Shown here piece by piece: positions 26,067-37,432 of a DNA stretch of 64,000 nt. The position numbers and the translations under genes were made by a program. Numbering within the stretch: the stretch's first letter is position 1; each line of letters begins with the position of its first letter. The notes beneath the pieces are model-generated. The model saw only the letters and a program-made list of their open reading frames with translations. It ran no database searches and had not been told where the DNA came from. This DNA is from Ailanthus altissimus. Taxonomy: Eukaryota; Streptophyta; Magnoliopsida; Sapindales; Simaroubaceae. The DNA lies in NCBI GenBank assembly GCA_946807835.1, contig OX327701.1, positions 10,317,501-10,381,500 of the forward strand. The letters run 5' to 3'.

Positions 26067-27269
26067 GACTATTCCGTTCAGTTAAGGATAGTCAGGTACT
26101 TGATCTAACTATGAATCCTTGGCCAGTTTATGAATGTTAGATTTGAGGGATAATGACCAAATACTTATGTAAGTATTAGATATTAACTCATTGATTGATT
26201 AGAACTTATACATAGTGATGTATATGCTCCAATGAATCATACTAATATTGAGTGAATTTTGATACTTCATCATGATTTGTCTTGGTACAAATATGTATTT
26301 CTGAGAAACACAGTATGGAAATCTTTGAAATGTTCAAAGAGTTTTGACCAGAAGTGGAGAAATTAACCCTTATGTATATTTAATACCCTTGATATGATCG
26401 AGGCAATTTATACATAAATAGTAAATTCATAGATTATTTAAAAGACAATATGATTCTCACTCAATATAGTCCTCCAAATACTCCTCAATGCAAATATGTT
26501 TAGGAGTTGAGGAATTGGACTTTATTAGATATGGTTTGATCGATATTTAGTTTCACCAATCTTCTAGAATATCTTTAGGGATATGCTCTAATAACTGTTA
26601 ATCACTTATTGAATAAAGTTCTATCGAAAGCCATTCCTTCAATTCCTATGAGATATGGACTAGAAGAAAATCAAGTCTTAAGTATGTTAAGATTTGGGGA
26701 TGTTTTGTTGGCATAAGCGTTATGCAATAAGATAAACTTACACCCCAAGAGGTACAAGTATAGATTCATTTTTTATCCCAAGCATTCTATAAAATACTAG
26801 TTCTATGATCTAGAGAAGTGAAACATGTTTATTTCTCGTTACACCACGTTCCTAAAGAAAGAGTCTCTTATAGATCGTGGAGATTGTAGAAAGATTGAAC
26901 TTTGTGTAGTCAATCTAAAAATATATGAACCGATGGTGGAACTTTAAACTCAATTAAGTGAAATATATTTAACACACTCTCTTTATAAGTCAGAAAGGAT
27001 ATCGAAGGTCACAAATTAGGTATGCTTGATACCTGTATGTGCCCTTGGCATTTTCTCAACTGAAGAAAATCCTCATTTAACTTATAAAGAAACGATGTTG
27101 GACATCGATTAGGGAAAATGGCAAGATATCATAAAATCCAAATTTGACTCAATGCATTCTAATCAAGTCTGGCACTTGATTGAGCTTCGGTAGGAATTGT
27201 TCCTATTTCTTATACATGAGTTTACACAGAGGAAGTATGGGCTTAACATGAGGTACAGACCTTCAAAGC

Positions 27270-28654
27270 TGATGCGATATTTCTATATCATAAAATTAAG
27301 TGTAAGTATACACTATCGTATGCAAGTAATAAAGAGACTAAATAAGTCGGATGTTGAACCCACAGGGATAATTTTTTCTTTTAAACTAATTAATAAAATT
27401 ATGTTTTCCTAATAATTATTCAGATAAATAAAAATCTAAGAATGAATGTAGAAAATATAAAAATAAAACACAATGCAAAGAGAATAGGGAGATAGCAACG
27501 TAGAGAGAACCTAGGATTAATACTATCCCTCAATATGTTTTCTAATGATTAATCATCTAATATTTAACTCCATTAGTCTTTGTTATTGATCAAGATACTA
27601 ATGTATTCACAAGCCTCTTCCAAGGTCATGCAAGTATATCTTAGTTTACCAAATACCTATATTCCTATGGTACTTGTAATAAATTAAGATTCATTAAGAT
27701 TAGGTCTTATTGATCATACATGCCAATTAGGTATATTCCTATCCTAAATTGAAATTTGCATATGCAATATTGAATGTTACTCTACAATCATGCATCAAAT
27801 TACCTAGGTCTAAATATTATGATTCCTCTTCCGAGTTTATCAATAATATTACCAACTCATTCACCATATATTGGCCCGATATATTGAAGCATTAAGATCA
27901 AGTAATTTGAATAATAAAGGACTATGTTTATTAAATACTAAAAGATATGGCAATTTAAGCGCACATATTGAGTTCAAATATTAACCCTAGAAAATAAATT
28001 AGTTCATAGCTACAAGAGAATCACAGCAATAAAAATAAAAATAAAACATGCTACAATCAATCGCAAACCGATGTAGACGTCGAATTGCTCTTGATTGATG
28101 TTGCTCTGGATTCTTGGTGCTCTTGAACTGCTCTAAGTTTTCTTTTTCTTGTCCTAGGTTCTTCTCTGGTCTCTCTTTACGTCTGGGGTCGAGTGACCTT
28201 TTATAGGATTTGATTTGAACTTAAAAAACTCAATTCTGGTTTCACTAGGATTCGCGCTACCGTTGGCACGCTATACTATTGTCGCTGGGGCGCTGTATGA
28301 ACACAGCTTCATCGCTGGAGCGGTGGGATGATAGCGCTGGGGCTCTGGAGCGTCGCTGGCGCGGTGACTCTTCGGCGCTGGAGCTCCAGATGCGACTTAA
28401 ACAGGTCATTTTTCTAATTTCAATCACTATTCCAGCGCTGGGGCTATAGTCTTTTTAGCGCTGGGGCGATGGACTTATATTTTGAAAACTTTGTATTTCA
28501 GTCCCTGTTTTTGCTCCTTTTGCATTCTTTCTTTAAATTTCGTTCAAGTACCTTTAAATAACAATAAAGCACATAAATAGCCATCTATTCTCATAAAATA
28601 ATAAAATATCAAAATAAAATCATGAGAAAATATATGACAATTTTGCCCTTATCA
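27270..28654 (-). mobile_element. F2 solo LTR in copia pol
   Basis: A 1385-bp LTR (minus TGATAAGGGCAAAATTGTC ... ATATCGCATCA) with a perfect target duplication AAAGC (27265-27269 and 28655-28659). The GC-rich island lies at 28255-28470. Same family as 14088-15471. Confidence 0.9.
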
Positions 28655-29412
28655 AAAGCCCAATTAGTGAAAAATGTTGCAGTCACCGATCTAGTATCGG
28701 TTATGAGGAAACCTTTTCACCGGTAATCATACTTAAGTTAATTTGAATTTTATTGGCCATTGCACTTTGCTTGATTCTTTATTTTAATAAAGAAATCAAA
28801 TAGTCTAGTTTCATCAAGAATAAAGAGAAAATGTGTGTGTTTAGAAAGGACAATGGGAGCATAATTATCTTTTTCAATTCTCTACGTGGAAGACATATTC
28901 AATGTCAAAAATGACATTGGTATGTTGCAAGTTAGTCAAATAAGAGTTATTTGAGTAAGGACTTCTCTATAAAATACTTGGAAAAGGCTTCCTATATACT
29001 AGCTATAAAGTGTTATAGAGATAAAATAGGAGACTGGCATGATTATCCCAATCTTTGTACATAGACAATATTTTTTAAAAGTATATGTTTAATAACTGTG
29101 AAATAGTTAATTTACTTTTATACATGGCATTCATCTTTTTAGGAGGATGTGTCATCAGCAAGAAGATGAATATGTTAGAACATCTAACATATAATGTACA
29201 TCAACTAAAGATAACTTGATGTACGCCATATTATGTATGTGACCCGGATCTGGATGGCTGTAAGTGTTACGAGTTGGTATCAGTCTCATCTAGGTAATGA
29301 CCATTAATTGGTCGTGAAATATATCTTAAATACCTGAGAGTTATGGAGGATAAGTTTCTAATTCAAGGATATACGACTCATATTTTTATTCTGGTTCTAA
29401 TGATAGAAAGTC

Positions 29413-30246
29413 TACATCTGGTTATGTATTTCTTCTCATTTGTACTATAGTTAGTTGAGAGTGCAATATACATATCCACAGCTGATTCTACCTTGGAGGT
29501 AGAATATGTTGCAGCTTAAGAAGCCTGCAAAATAAAGTTTCTAAATATATAAGTTAGTGACAGAGCTTAGAATAGTTTAAAGTTCAGTGGATCCTATCCT
29601 ACTAAATACAACGATAACATGATAATTGCTTAAGCCAAGAAGCCATAAGGCACACTAAAATTCTTATTATGTGGACTCTGAATACATAACTACATCTGGT
29701 TATGTATTTCTTCTCATTTGTACTATAGTTAGTTGAGAGTGCAATATACATATCCACAGCTGATTCTACCTTGGAGGTAGAATATGTTGTAGCTTAAGAA
29801 GCCCGCAAAATAAATTTTCTGAATATATAAGTTAGTGGTAGAGCTTAGAATAGTTTAAAGTTCAGTAAATCCTATCTTACTAAATACAACGATAACATGA
29901 TAATTGCTTAAGCCAATAAGCCATAAGGCACACTAAAATTCTGATTATGTGGACTATGAATTCATAACTATATCTGGTTATGTATTTCTTCTCATTTGTA
30001 CTATAGTTAGTTGAGAGTGCAATATACATATCCACAGCTGATTCTACCTTGGAGGTAGAATATGTTGCAGCTTAAGAAGCCTGCAAAATAAAGTTTCTGA
30101 ATATATAAGTTAGTGGTAGAGCTTAGAATAGTTTAAAGTTCAGTGGATCCTATCCTACTAAATACAATAATAAGATGATAATTGCTTAAGCCAAGAAGCC
30201 ATAAGGCACACTAGAATTCTGATTATGTGGACTCTGAATACCATAT
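29413..30246 (+). repeat. Three tandem copies of a 278-bp RNase H segment
   Basis: The word CTGGTTATGTATTTCTTCTC starts at 29418, 29696 and 29974, an exact spacing of 278 bp twice. Each unit runs through the GCTGATTCTACCTTGGAGG and AAGCCATAAGGCACACTA words, and the copies differ by only a few bases. The segment corresponds to the copia RNase H core. 278 is not a multiple of three, so the triplication also breaks the frame. Confidence 0.9.
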
Positions 30247-30402
30247 AATTAGATAGTTTTTTGCTATACCGAGATGTAATAGTATCTAGGATATATTCCA
30301 TGAATTATATAGAGAACCTACTAACTAGAACCTTAACTCCTAATGCGTTTGAGAAACATCTAGAGACGATAGATATTAGACATCATCGTGAATGGAACTA
30401 GA

Positions 30403-30414
30403 GCAAGTGGGAGT
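30403..30414 (+). other. Copia polypurine tract
   Basis: GCAAGTGGGAGT directly precedes the TGTTGAAATTAG start of the 3' LTR. The same tract is seen on the minus strand at 61516-61528. Confidence 0.75.
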
Positions 30415-30672
30415 TGTTGAAATTAGTGCGTACATGTAATTTCAATATTGTATGAATATTAAATTTTTAATATTTATACAATGAGAATTTTGAACAATAT
30501 AGTTAATATTAAATATATATGATAAGATGCTTGTAACACTTTAAGTGTACATTCTCATTAAATCGCTAATACCAATTTATATGGTACTACGTAATGTAAT
30601 GTTACAGACATTGTACGATCTGAAGGAGTTCAGATTAGATCTAAAGGAGTTTAAATAAGAGCTTATAGTTAG

Positions 30673-32971
30673 TGTTGTGTGATTTCTATAACACAAACTA
30701 ACGCAAGTGCACGTATCGCAACAAGTAATAAAGTGATGTGTAGAGTATCGTTCCTACGAGGATTGTGTCCTAAATTAATGCTAAGTACTACGATGTTGGC
30801 AACCTAACTTTATTTAGGCTAATCTAAATGGCAGGGTGAGTTATTGAATTAAAAGCAACTAAAAACTAATTAGCTAGATAAATAAAGGAAAAGAGATATC
30901 TATGGTAATGGGGCTCTAGAGACTTGATTTCTCTATATTGTTCCTATGGTCTTTGTCATTAGTAATCAACAACCAATTTATGCATTCATTAATCCAGGGT
31001 GTATGATTAATCTCATTCCATCTTTCGAGTGCGAATGAGATACTATGCATATATATTCAAGTTGATATGTCTATCTAACTTGTTTACATAGACATGCATT
31101 ACGCAACCCATAAATGACTACCCCAAGGATTAATTTCATTATCACTGTCACTTCATTAAATGAAATTCTAGACATAATGACACACCCTAAAGAGTTTGGC
31201 CTGTCACGCTTATCAAACACTTTAAAACGGAGAGCACCACATGTAACCCTAGGCATAATAGCACACCCCAAAGAGTTTGCGCCTGTCACGCATTTAATCA
31301 AACACTTGGAATGCACCTCATACAAATCCTAAGGAAGATCATGATGATTACCTAAGTTCATTAGTCTCTCAACTTAACAAACTCAAAGCTATGCTTTTTA
31401 AGATCGACATATGGATTAAACTTTGTCAAGCACATAACCCAAATGTTTAATTCATCCAATCCATTTTTCAATGCAATTAGAAGCATGAAGCGCATAAAAA
31501 GCATAAACGAATAACACAAGATAACTATTAATCACATAGCAACTTCAACACATAAAGTTCAATAAAGTTCCATTAAGGCCTAGAACCTACAATCTACAAC
31601 AAAATGATAATCTTGCGATATGGCGAATTCTATACAAATGGGATCCTAAAGCATTGATTTCATTCTATTCTTCCTATGTTCTTCTTCTTTAGCAAATTTG
31701 TTCAATTCATTAATCAATGGCTTAAGACTAATCTCATTCCATCTTTCGAGTTCGAATGAGATACTATGCATACATAGTCAAGTTGATATGTATATCTAAC
31801 CCGTTATATATACACGCATTAAGCTACCCTTAAATGACTACCCCAAGGATTAACTTCATTACCACTGTCACTTTTAGCAAATGAAATTCTAGACATAATG
31901 GCACACCCTAAAGAGTTTGGCCTGTCACGCTTATCAAACACTTTAAAATGGAGAGCACCACATGTGACCCTAGGCATAATAGCATACCCAAAGAGTTTGT
32001 GCCTGTCACGCATTTAATCAAACACTTGGAGTGCACCTCATGCAAATCCTAAGGAAGATCATGAAGATTACTTAGGTGTTATTGGCCTTTCAACTCAATA
32101 GCAACTTAAAGCTATGTTTCTCCTAAATCCTATAAATGGATCAATCTCTTTCAAGCATAAATCCATACATTCACAACAACCAATTCATTTATCAATCAAT
32201 TGGAAGCATTAAGTATAAAGAAACATAAATGAATTACACGAATTTATACTAAATCATCCAAACATAATATTAATAAAACTACATCAATTCTTGGAATCAA
32301 GTTTAATCACATAAAAATCCAACGATAACTATAATTATCCAACCATCCATAGATACATCTCATTAAAACTAATATTCATAATTGAAATGACAACAAAGGA
32401 TAAAAACAAAGAAAAGAAAAAGGAAAACCGAATTTGGGATGTCTCCAAGGTTTCAATTCTTCAATTGTCTTCAATGATGCACATGAAACCTTGGAGACAT
32501 CATTTCTTCTCCTTCAATTCGAGCTCAAGCCTTCTCCTCCTTTCAATTTCGTGCCTCTACTCCCCTCTTTTCTTTTCTTTGGCTAAACAATGGGTGTTTA
32601 TATAGGTAGGGTTGCAAAAAGAGGACAAAAATGCCCTTAAGGAGTGCCCAGAATTCAGCGCCGCGGTGCTGCGATTCAATGCCGCGGCGCTCACTTTCTG
32701 CAATTGGCGCCGCGGCGCTGAAATCCAGTGCTGCGGCGCTGCACTGTAGCAAACAGTGGTACTGTAGCAACAGTGTACTGTAGCAACAGTGCCTCCATTT
32801 GTATTTTTATCTCTAATGCTCCCATTTGCGTCCGTTTTCCGGTATTTTTGCTCCGATAATGCTTCAACCTATAAAACAACATTAATATGCATAAATAGCC
32901 CAATTATTGAGATAAATTGAACAAATATCAAGTTAGGAAGATAAAATAGTTTATACAATTACGTCTTATCA
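30673..32971 (-). mobile_element. F3 LTR (solo, gypsy-type), with internal duplication
   Basis: A 2299-bp element reading TGATAAGACGTAATTG ... AATCACACAACA on the minus strand, with a perfect target duplication GTTAG (30668-30672 and 32972-32976). No internal region. It carries the same type of terminal module as F1, F2 and F4 (30700-30775), a GC-rich GCCGCGGCGCTG island (32655-32750), and repeated ACTGTAGCAACAGTG words (32745-32790). About 720 bp in its middle are duplicated in tandem. Confidence 0.85.
30895..32340. repeat. Tandem duplication of 721 bp inside F3
   Basis: TCTTTCGAGT words start at 31021 and 31742, and ATGTAACCCT / ATGTGACCC words at 31241 and 31962, both 721 bp apart. Within each copy a shorter unit (AAAGAGTTTG..CCTGTCACGC) also occurs twice, giving four copies in all near 31190, 31269, 31911 and 31990. 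Confidence 0.85.
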
Positions 32972-34100
32972 GTTAGCTACACTGAAAGATATAAATGCTA
33001 AATATTAGCACAACTAAGTGTTAGCTGGTTACAGTACTCAGCAGATCCAAGAGTTGGAGCCTTGTTTGGAATGAGACATAGACCTGGGAATATACTAGTA
33101 ACTGCATAGTTGCAAGAGTTGCAATCGGGTGCTAGAAAATACTAGTTGCACAACTATGTTCTCGAATACTTGTCCCTGATCTAATTCTGTTGGTGCGGGT
33201 CTGTCGGTGGATACCTTTATACATAGATCAGCATATGTCGTACCTATAGGGTATAAATGGTTATTCCTAGCCAACTATGAGCTTAGAGCTCGTATTGACA
33301 TATGGGTATCCAATTAGGATTGGATATAGGACAGACTCACAAGAGCCTTCGATAGACACCCTATGTAAGCCATCAACGAAGGGTCCTCTCGAGTTGAGTA
33401 GTATACTTGGTCCTTTGACCTGAGTGCCACGATGTGCTTGTAAGTGATCCATTATACTTTGGTTCCATGCATGTCACTAACCTTTCATGGTGTGACCGTT
33501 GGGTATAGTCCGATGCTTATAGAGTTTGGTGCGTATAGATATGGGATCTGTCAGCTCACATTGGGAGTTAGATATCCAGATGCTTCGATACTGTATCTCA
33601 GAAAGTCTTGTGGCCATAAGCATTAATCCCAGGAAAGAGTTCCGCCAGGGTAGAACAATATGTGCAAAGAACAATATGGCAAAGGAGTTTACACATATTG
33701 TTCAATAAGATACGAGTCTGGAGATAAGACATGGATGAGCACTAGAGGATTTGACATTGATAATCTATATTCTCGCACATCCAGGATATCATGACGGAAG
33801 GACTATACGTATACATTGTAACCTCAGCTTGCATGGTTCAACGCGCTGATTTGTATATCTGTGATGTGTGCATGGGGCATTGCTCACAGACTCATGGAAT
33901 AGTTCCATTTGACGAATCGGGAGTAAGACTTAGGGAGTCTCACGATATGGAGTGTACTTGTTGTGTACTGGAGCAGCGTATTGGATTAACGTGTTTAATC
34001 CAGCAATATTCTGTAATACCACGGGAATGTGTGCGTGTCTGTATTTAAGTGTTAAATATAACAATTAGTCAATAATTATTATTTACTAATTGTATAATGA

Positions 34101-34106
34101 CACGTG
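34101..34106 (+). promoter_or_regulatory. G-box / ABRE-like site in copia LTR
   Basis: CACGTG inside GACACGTGGCAC. The site recurs at the same LTR position near 4200 and, reversed, near 6331. It lies about 300 bp upstream of the LTR TATA box. ACGTGGC is the core recognised by plant bZIP/ABF factors; activity here is inferred. Confidence 0.45.
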
Positions 34107-34324
34107 GCACATTGTGGACCCTCGGTTGAGTTTACCTAAGTGCAAGTTTGATGGGACCCACTAGGGGTAGACTTGGTAACTATTTATGAGGGGCAAAATG
34201 GTCATTTCATACTTTAATTATTTAATGGTTAAATAATTAAAATATCTCTCTTATTATATTATATAATATATGATTATATTATTATATTATATTTTATTTT
34301 ATTATATATATTAATATTTTATTT

Positions 34325-34367
34325 TGGGTGCCATATAGTTGGCACCCATTTCTATTATTATTATATT

Positions 34368-34399
<32 letters not shown>

Positions 34400-34400
34400 A
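34325..34400 (+). promoter_or_regulatory. Copia LTR promoter: hairpin plus TATA box
   Basis: A perfect 9-bp inverted repeat, TGGGTGCCA (34325-34333) and TGGCACCCA (34340-34348) with a 6-nt loop, is followed by an AT tract and TATATAA (34394-34400), then a GA-rich run (34401-34425). The layout recurs, decayed, at 2701-2815. It probably marks the U3/R boundary of the LTR. Confidence 0.5.
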
Positions 34401-34941
34401 AGAAAGAAAGAGAGAAAAAGAGTGATTTTTGGTGTGTTTTGGGCATTTGCTCGAGAGGAAAGAAATGGAGAAGAAAAGGAAAGAAGAGAAAAGAGAAGAA
34501 GAAAAAAAAAAGGTGGGAAAATGAAATTGTTTCATTTTCTCTATGCTTCTAATTGGAGCAATTGTGAATTGTTTCAAATTCTCCATTTCTTATCCTTTTA
34601 GAGAAAATGATAAAAACACACACCGGCCATTTTGGAATTTAAGATTTAAACTTAGTGCTGCGTATGGGGCTGCTATTCAGCTCACCAAGCCCACCGTGTT
34701 GATGACTAGAATTGTCCTCGAGTTGGTCTCCATGCGAACTCTGAAAAATTACGTGTATAACGTTACACGTTGAGGTGAGTTCTCTACCCTATAAATATCT
34801 TAATGCGATTAATATATTTTATTTATTGTGTTTATTGTAAGTTTTACGCTTTCATCAAACTTAAATATGTATTTGATATATATTTAGGTAATAGACACAA
34901 TTACACATGCATACACCCACGTGCACTAATCCCCGACAACA

Positions 34942-36471
34942 GCACCATGGTAGACTTGTGAGTGATCCACCATACTTAGGTTCCATACATGTCAAAAAGG
35001 TTTCATGGTCTAATCGTTGGGTGTTGTTAGGTATGGTCCGATGCTCATAGAGTCCAGTGTGTATAGATATAAAATCTATCAACTCATATAGGTGAGTTGT
35101 ATATCCAGATACTCCAAGATTGTATTTCAAAAACTTTTATGGCCATAAGTAATTCACCCAGGAACAATGTTTCCCATGTAAGAAATAATATCAGAAAAGT
35201 ATTTGGGGATATTGTTTATCGGAATACAAATCTGAAGATAAGTTATAGTGTTGAGCATATAGAGACTTAACGGTGATGATCTTTATGTCTGCTCTTCCAG
35301 GATATAAATGATGGAGGGATTATACGAATATGCATTAACCTTAACTTATATGGTTCAACATATTGTTTTATTATTTCCATAATGTGTGTGGGGACATTGT
35401 TTATAGACTTACGAAAGAGTTCTATAAGATAAAATGGGTGTGAATCTAAGGGGTCTCACTATATGAAGTATACTTGTTGTGTATTGGGGTACCGCACCGA
35501 ATTGAATAGTTCAATCTGGGAAGTTCTAAAAAAATTAAAATTATTTCAGGGTCTCTTAGGGAGATCATAGGATTTAAGTATTAAGCTCGAGATTTTGACA
35601 AGTGGAACTTGCCACTTTATCCTTTCTATTGGATGCCACATATCATGTCATTAATTTGTTAGGGCATGACATATAGCACGATTTATTTGACCTAATTAAT
35701 TATTTAGTGTTAATAATTAAATGTTGGCAAAATTAAAATACTCAAAGTAAGTTGGCATTATTATAATGGCTAAATGAAATTAATTATTATTAAGTGTTAA
35801 TATATAATTTGCCAAGTTAATTGCTTACAATTTATGGCTTTGAAAGCAAAATGGATTTTGGCTGAATTAATAACATATGGCAAGTTAATATTGATAACAT
35901 AAGCCACCAATTTTCCTTTCATTTGGCAAATGAAATATTGTTATGTCATGCTTATTACAAGTATTAAATGGCTAGTAATTTGGCCATTCAATTGATAACA
36001 ATTTGGCCAAGCTTTTATTTCATGACACCAATTAATTGTTTAAGCATGAGGTGTGCATTATAATTACACTATCATGCTTAAACGAAGATCACACTCATTC
36101 AATTGTAATTGGCTAAAGTTGCGGCCAAGTTTTCTATTTAAAGGGCTGAATTTCATTTGCTTAAGTGTGAGTTGAATGACAAGTGAATTGTTAGCAATAG
36201 AGATTTCTAAATGCCGAGAGATAAAATGCTGAAGCAAGTGTTGCTTCAATTAAAATTTCAGACGAGAATAGGAAATTATTATTCTAGCTCGAAGGATCCC
36301 ACTGAGTCCTAGACTAGAACTGCGCAAAGCACGCTTTGAGGATGATTTCTCTAATATCTCATTAGTGTAATGGGATGTTTGTTAATATTTCTTGCTGCGT
36401 ATTTATGTATTTAATGGTAAATTAAAAAAATTAAAAATATACATGCTTACCCTATGCACAACGCACTTTCA
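34942..36471 (+). mobile_element. Copia LTR (variant 3), plus, 5'-truncated
   Basis: Begins at the GATCCACCATACTTAGG landmark (middle of the LTR) directly after the previous LTR end. It runs through the AGAGACTTAACGGTGATG block (35260) and the GAAGGATCCCACTGAGTCC block (36291) to ...GCACAACGCACTTTCA at 36471. The same 3' end, reversed, is at 53385. Confidence 0.7.
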
Positions 36472-36660
36472 CAAAGCCCCAACGCCGTGACGCCAAGCCT
36501 CGGGCTCTGTGGCGCTGGGGCTTAAAAACCCCAGCGCTGCGACGCCAGTTTCAGGGCCGCGGCGTCCCAGTGTTTTTTACCTTGGTATACCCATTTCAAT
36601 ATTTGAAATGCACCACTTAACACTGAGACTTCATCAACAACACATCCAATCACTCCAATT
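36472..36660 (-). repeat. Repeat X fragment, copy 3
   Basis: A GC-rich island with GGCGCTGGGGC and CCCCAGCGC facing each other (36519-36539), then CTTGGTATACCCATTTCAAT wording that matches 5343-5400. It follows a variant-3 LTR end, as copy 2 does. Confidence 0.5.
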
Positions 36661-37432
36661 ACAACTCCCTATATGGTCTGACGGATCTCATATCTACACA
36701 TACCGAACTCTATGAGCACTGGATCATGCCTAGTAACACGCAATGGTCAGACCATGAAAGGTCTCTTACATTCGTAGAACCTAAGTATAGTGGATCACTC
36801 ACAAGCCTACCGTGGCGCTCAAGTCAAAGGACCACGAATACTACTCAGCTCATGAGGACTTTCCATTAATGGCTTACATAGGATGTCTATTGGGGCCCTC
36901 ATAAGCCTTTTTAGTATCTAGTCTTGATTGAATACCCGTATGTCTACACAAGCTCCAAGCTTATGGTCAGCTAAGAACAACTATTTATACCCTACAAATA
37001 TTGACATTCACTAATCTATATGAGAAAGAATTCACCGACAGACTTGCATCAGTGAAAATAGATCAAGAACATAGTATTTTAGAATATGTTTGCATAATGA
37101 CATCTCTTAGCACCTTATTGCAATTCTTGCAACTATGTCATTACTAGTATACCCTCAGGCCTTTTTCTCATTACAGACAAGGCTCAAACTCCTTGGATTT
37201 CATTAATTCTTATAACCTACTAACTCTTAGTAGTTATAATTCTTAGTGTTGCTAACTCTTAGTCCTAATCTAAACTCTTTTAGACTAGATCTGAACCCCT
37301 TTAGATCATACAATGTCTGTGACGTTACCAGCATTGTATCATATAATAGATGTAATTAGCGATTTAATAAAATATACATTGTATAGATATCAAATATTCA
37401 TATAAATAAGGATGGCAAGTAAGCACAAACCA
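36661..37432 (-). mobile_element. Copia LTR 5' part, minus
   Basis: Reversed landmarks: TCTGACGGATCTCATATC near 36675, TCAAGTCAAAGGACCACG near 36820, AGCTCCAAGCTTATGGTCAGC near 36955, TTTAGATCATACAATGTCTG near 37300. It is truncated just before the expected LTR terminus, where gypsy sequence begins. Confidence 0.65.

Larger units (their letters stand above)
26067..30414 (+). pseudogene. Copia pol remnant (integrase to RNase H), split by an F2 solo LTR
   Basis: Plus-strand copia pol. The integrase C-terminal half occupies 26067-26900 and the linker 26900-27260, with CTGGCACTTGATTGAGCTTCGG-like wording matching the minus-strand linkers. RT and RNase H resume at 28655 after the solo LTR. The RNase H part is present as three tandem 278-bp copies. 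The region ends at a GCAAGTGGGAGT polypurine tract (30403-30414) against the 3' LTR. Many in-frame stops; no functional protein. Confidence 0.8.
30415..34941 (+). mobile_element. Copia 3' LTR, split by an F3 LTR
   Basis: Begins TGTTGAAATTAGTGC after a polypurine tract and ends ...CCCGACAACA at 34941. After removing the F3 insert (30673-32971 plus one GTTAG copy) it is about 2.2 kb. It is the most complete plus-strand example of this LTR and serves as my reference for the landmark order. The open frames inside (33444-34048, 34311-34586, 34543-34773) are not conserved proteins. Confidence 0.85.

Noticed and set aside
29413..30246. Regularly repeated array considered as CRISPR-like
   Set aside because: Units are 278 bp, contiguous and identical without spacers, and derive from copia RNase H in a plant genome.
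33444..34048. Several 60-85 codon frames on both strands
   Set aside because: Non-coding LTR sequence; the frames are not kept in the other copies of the same LTR.
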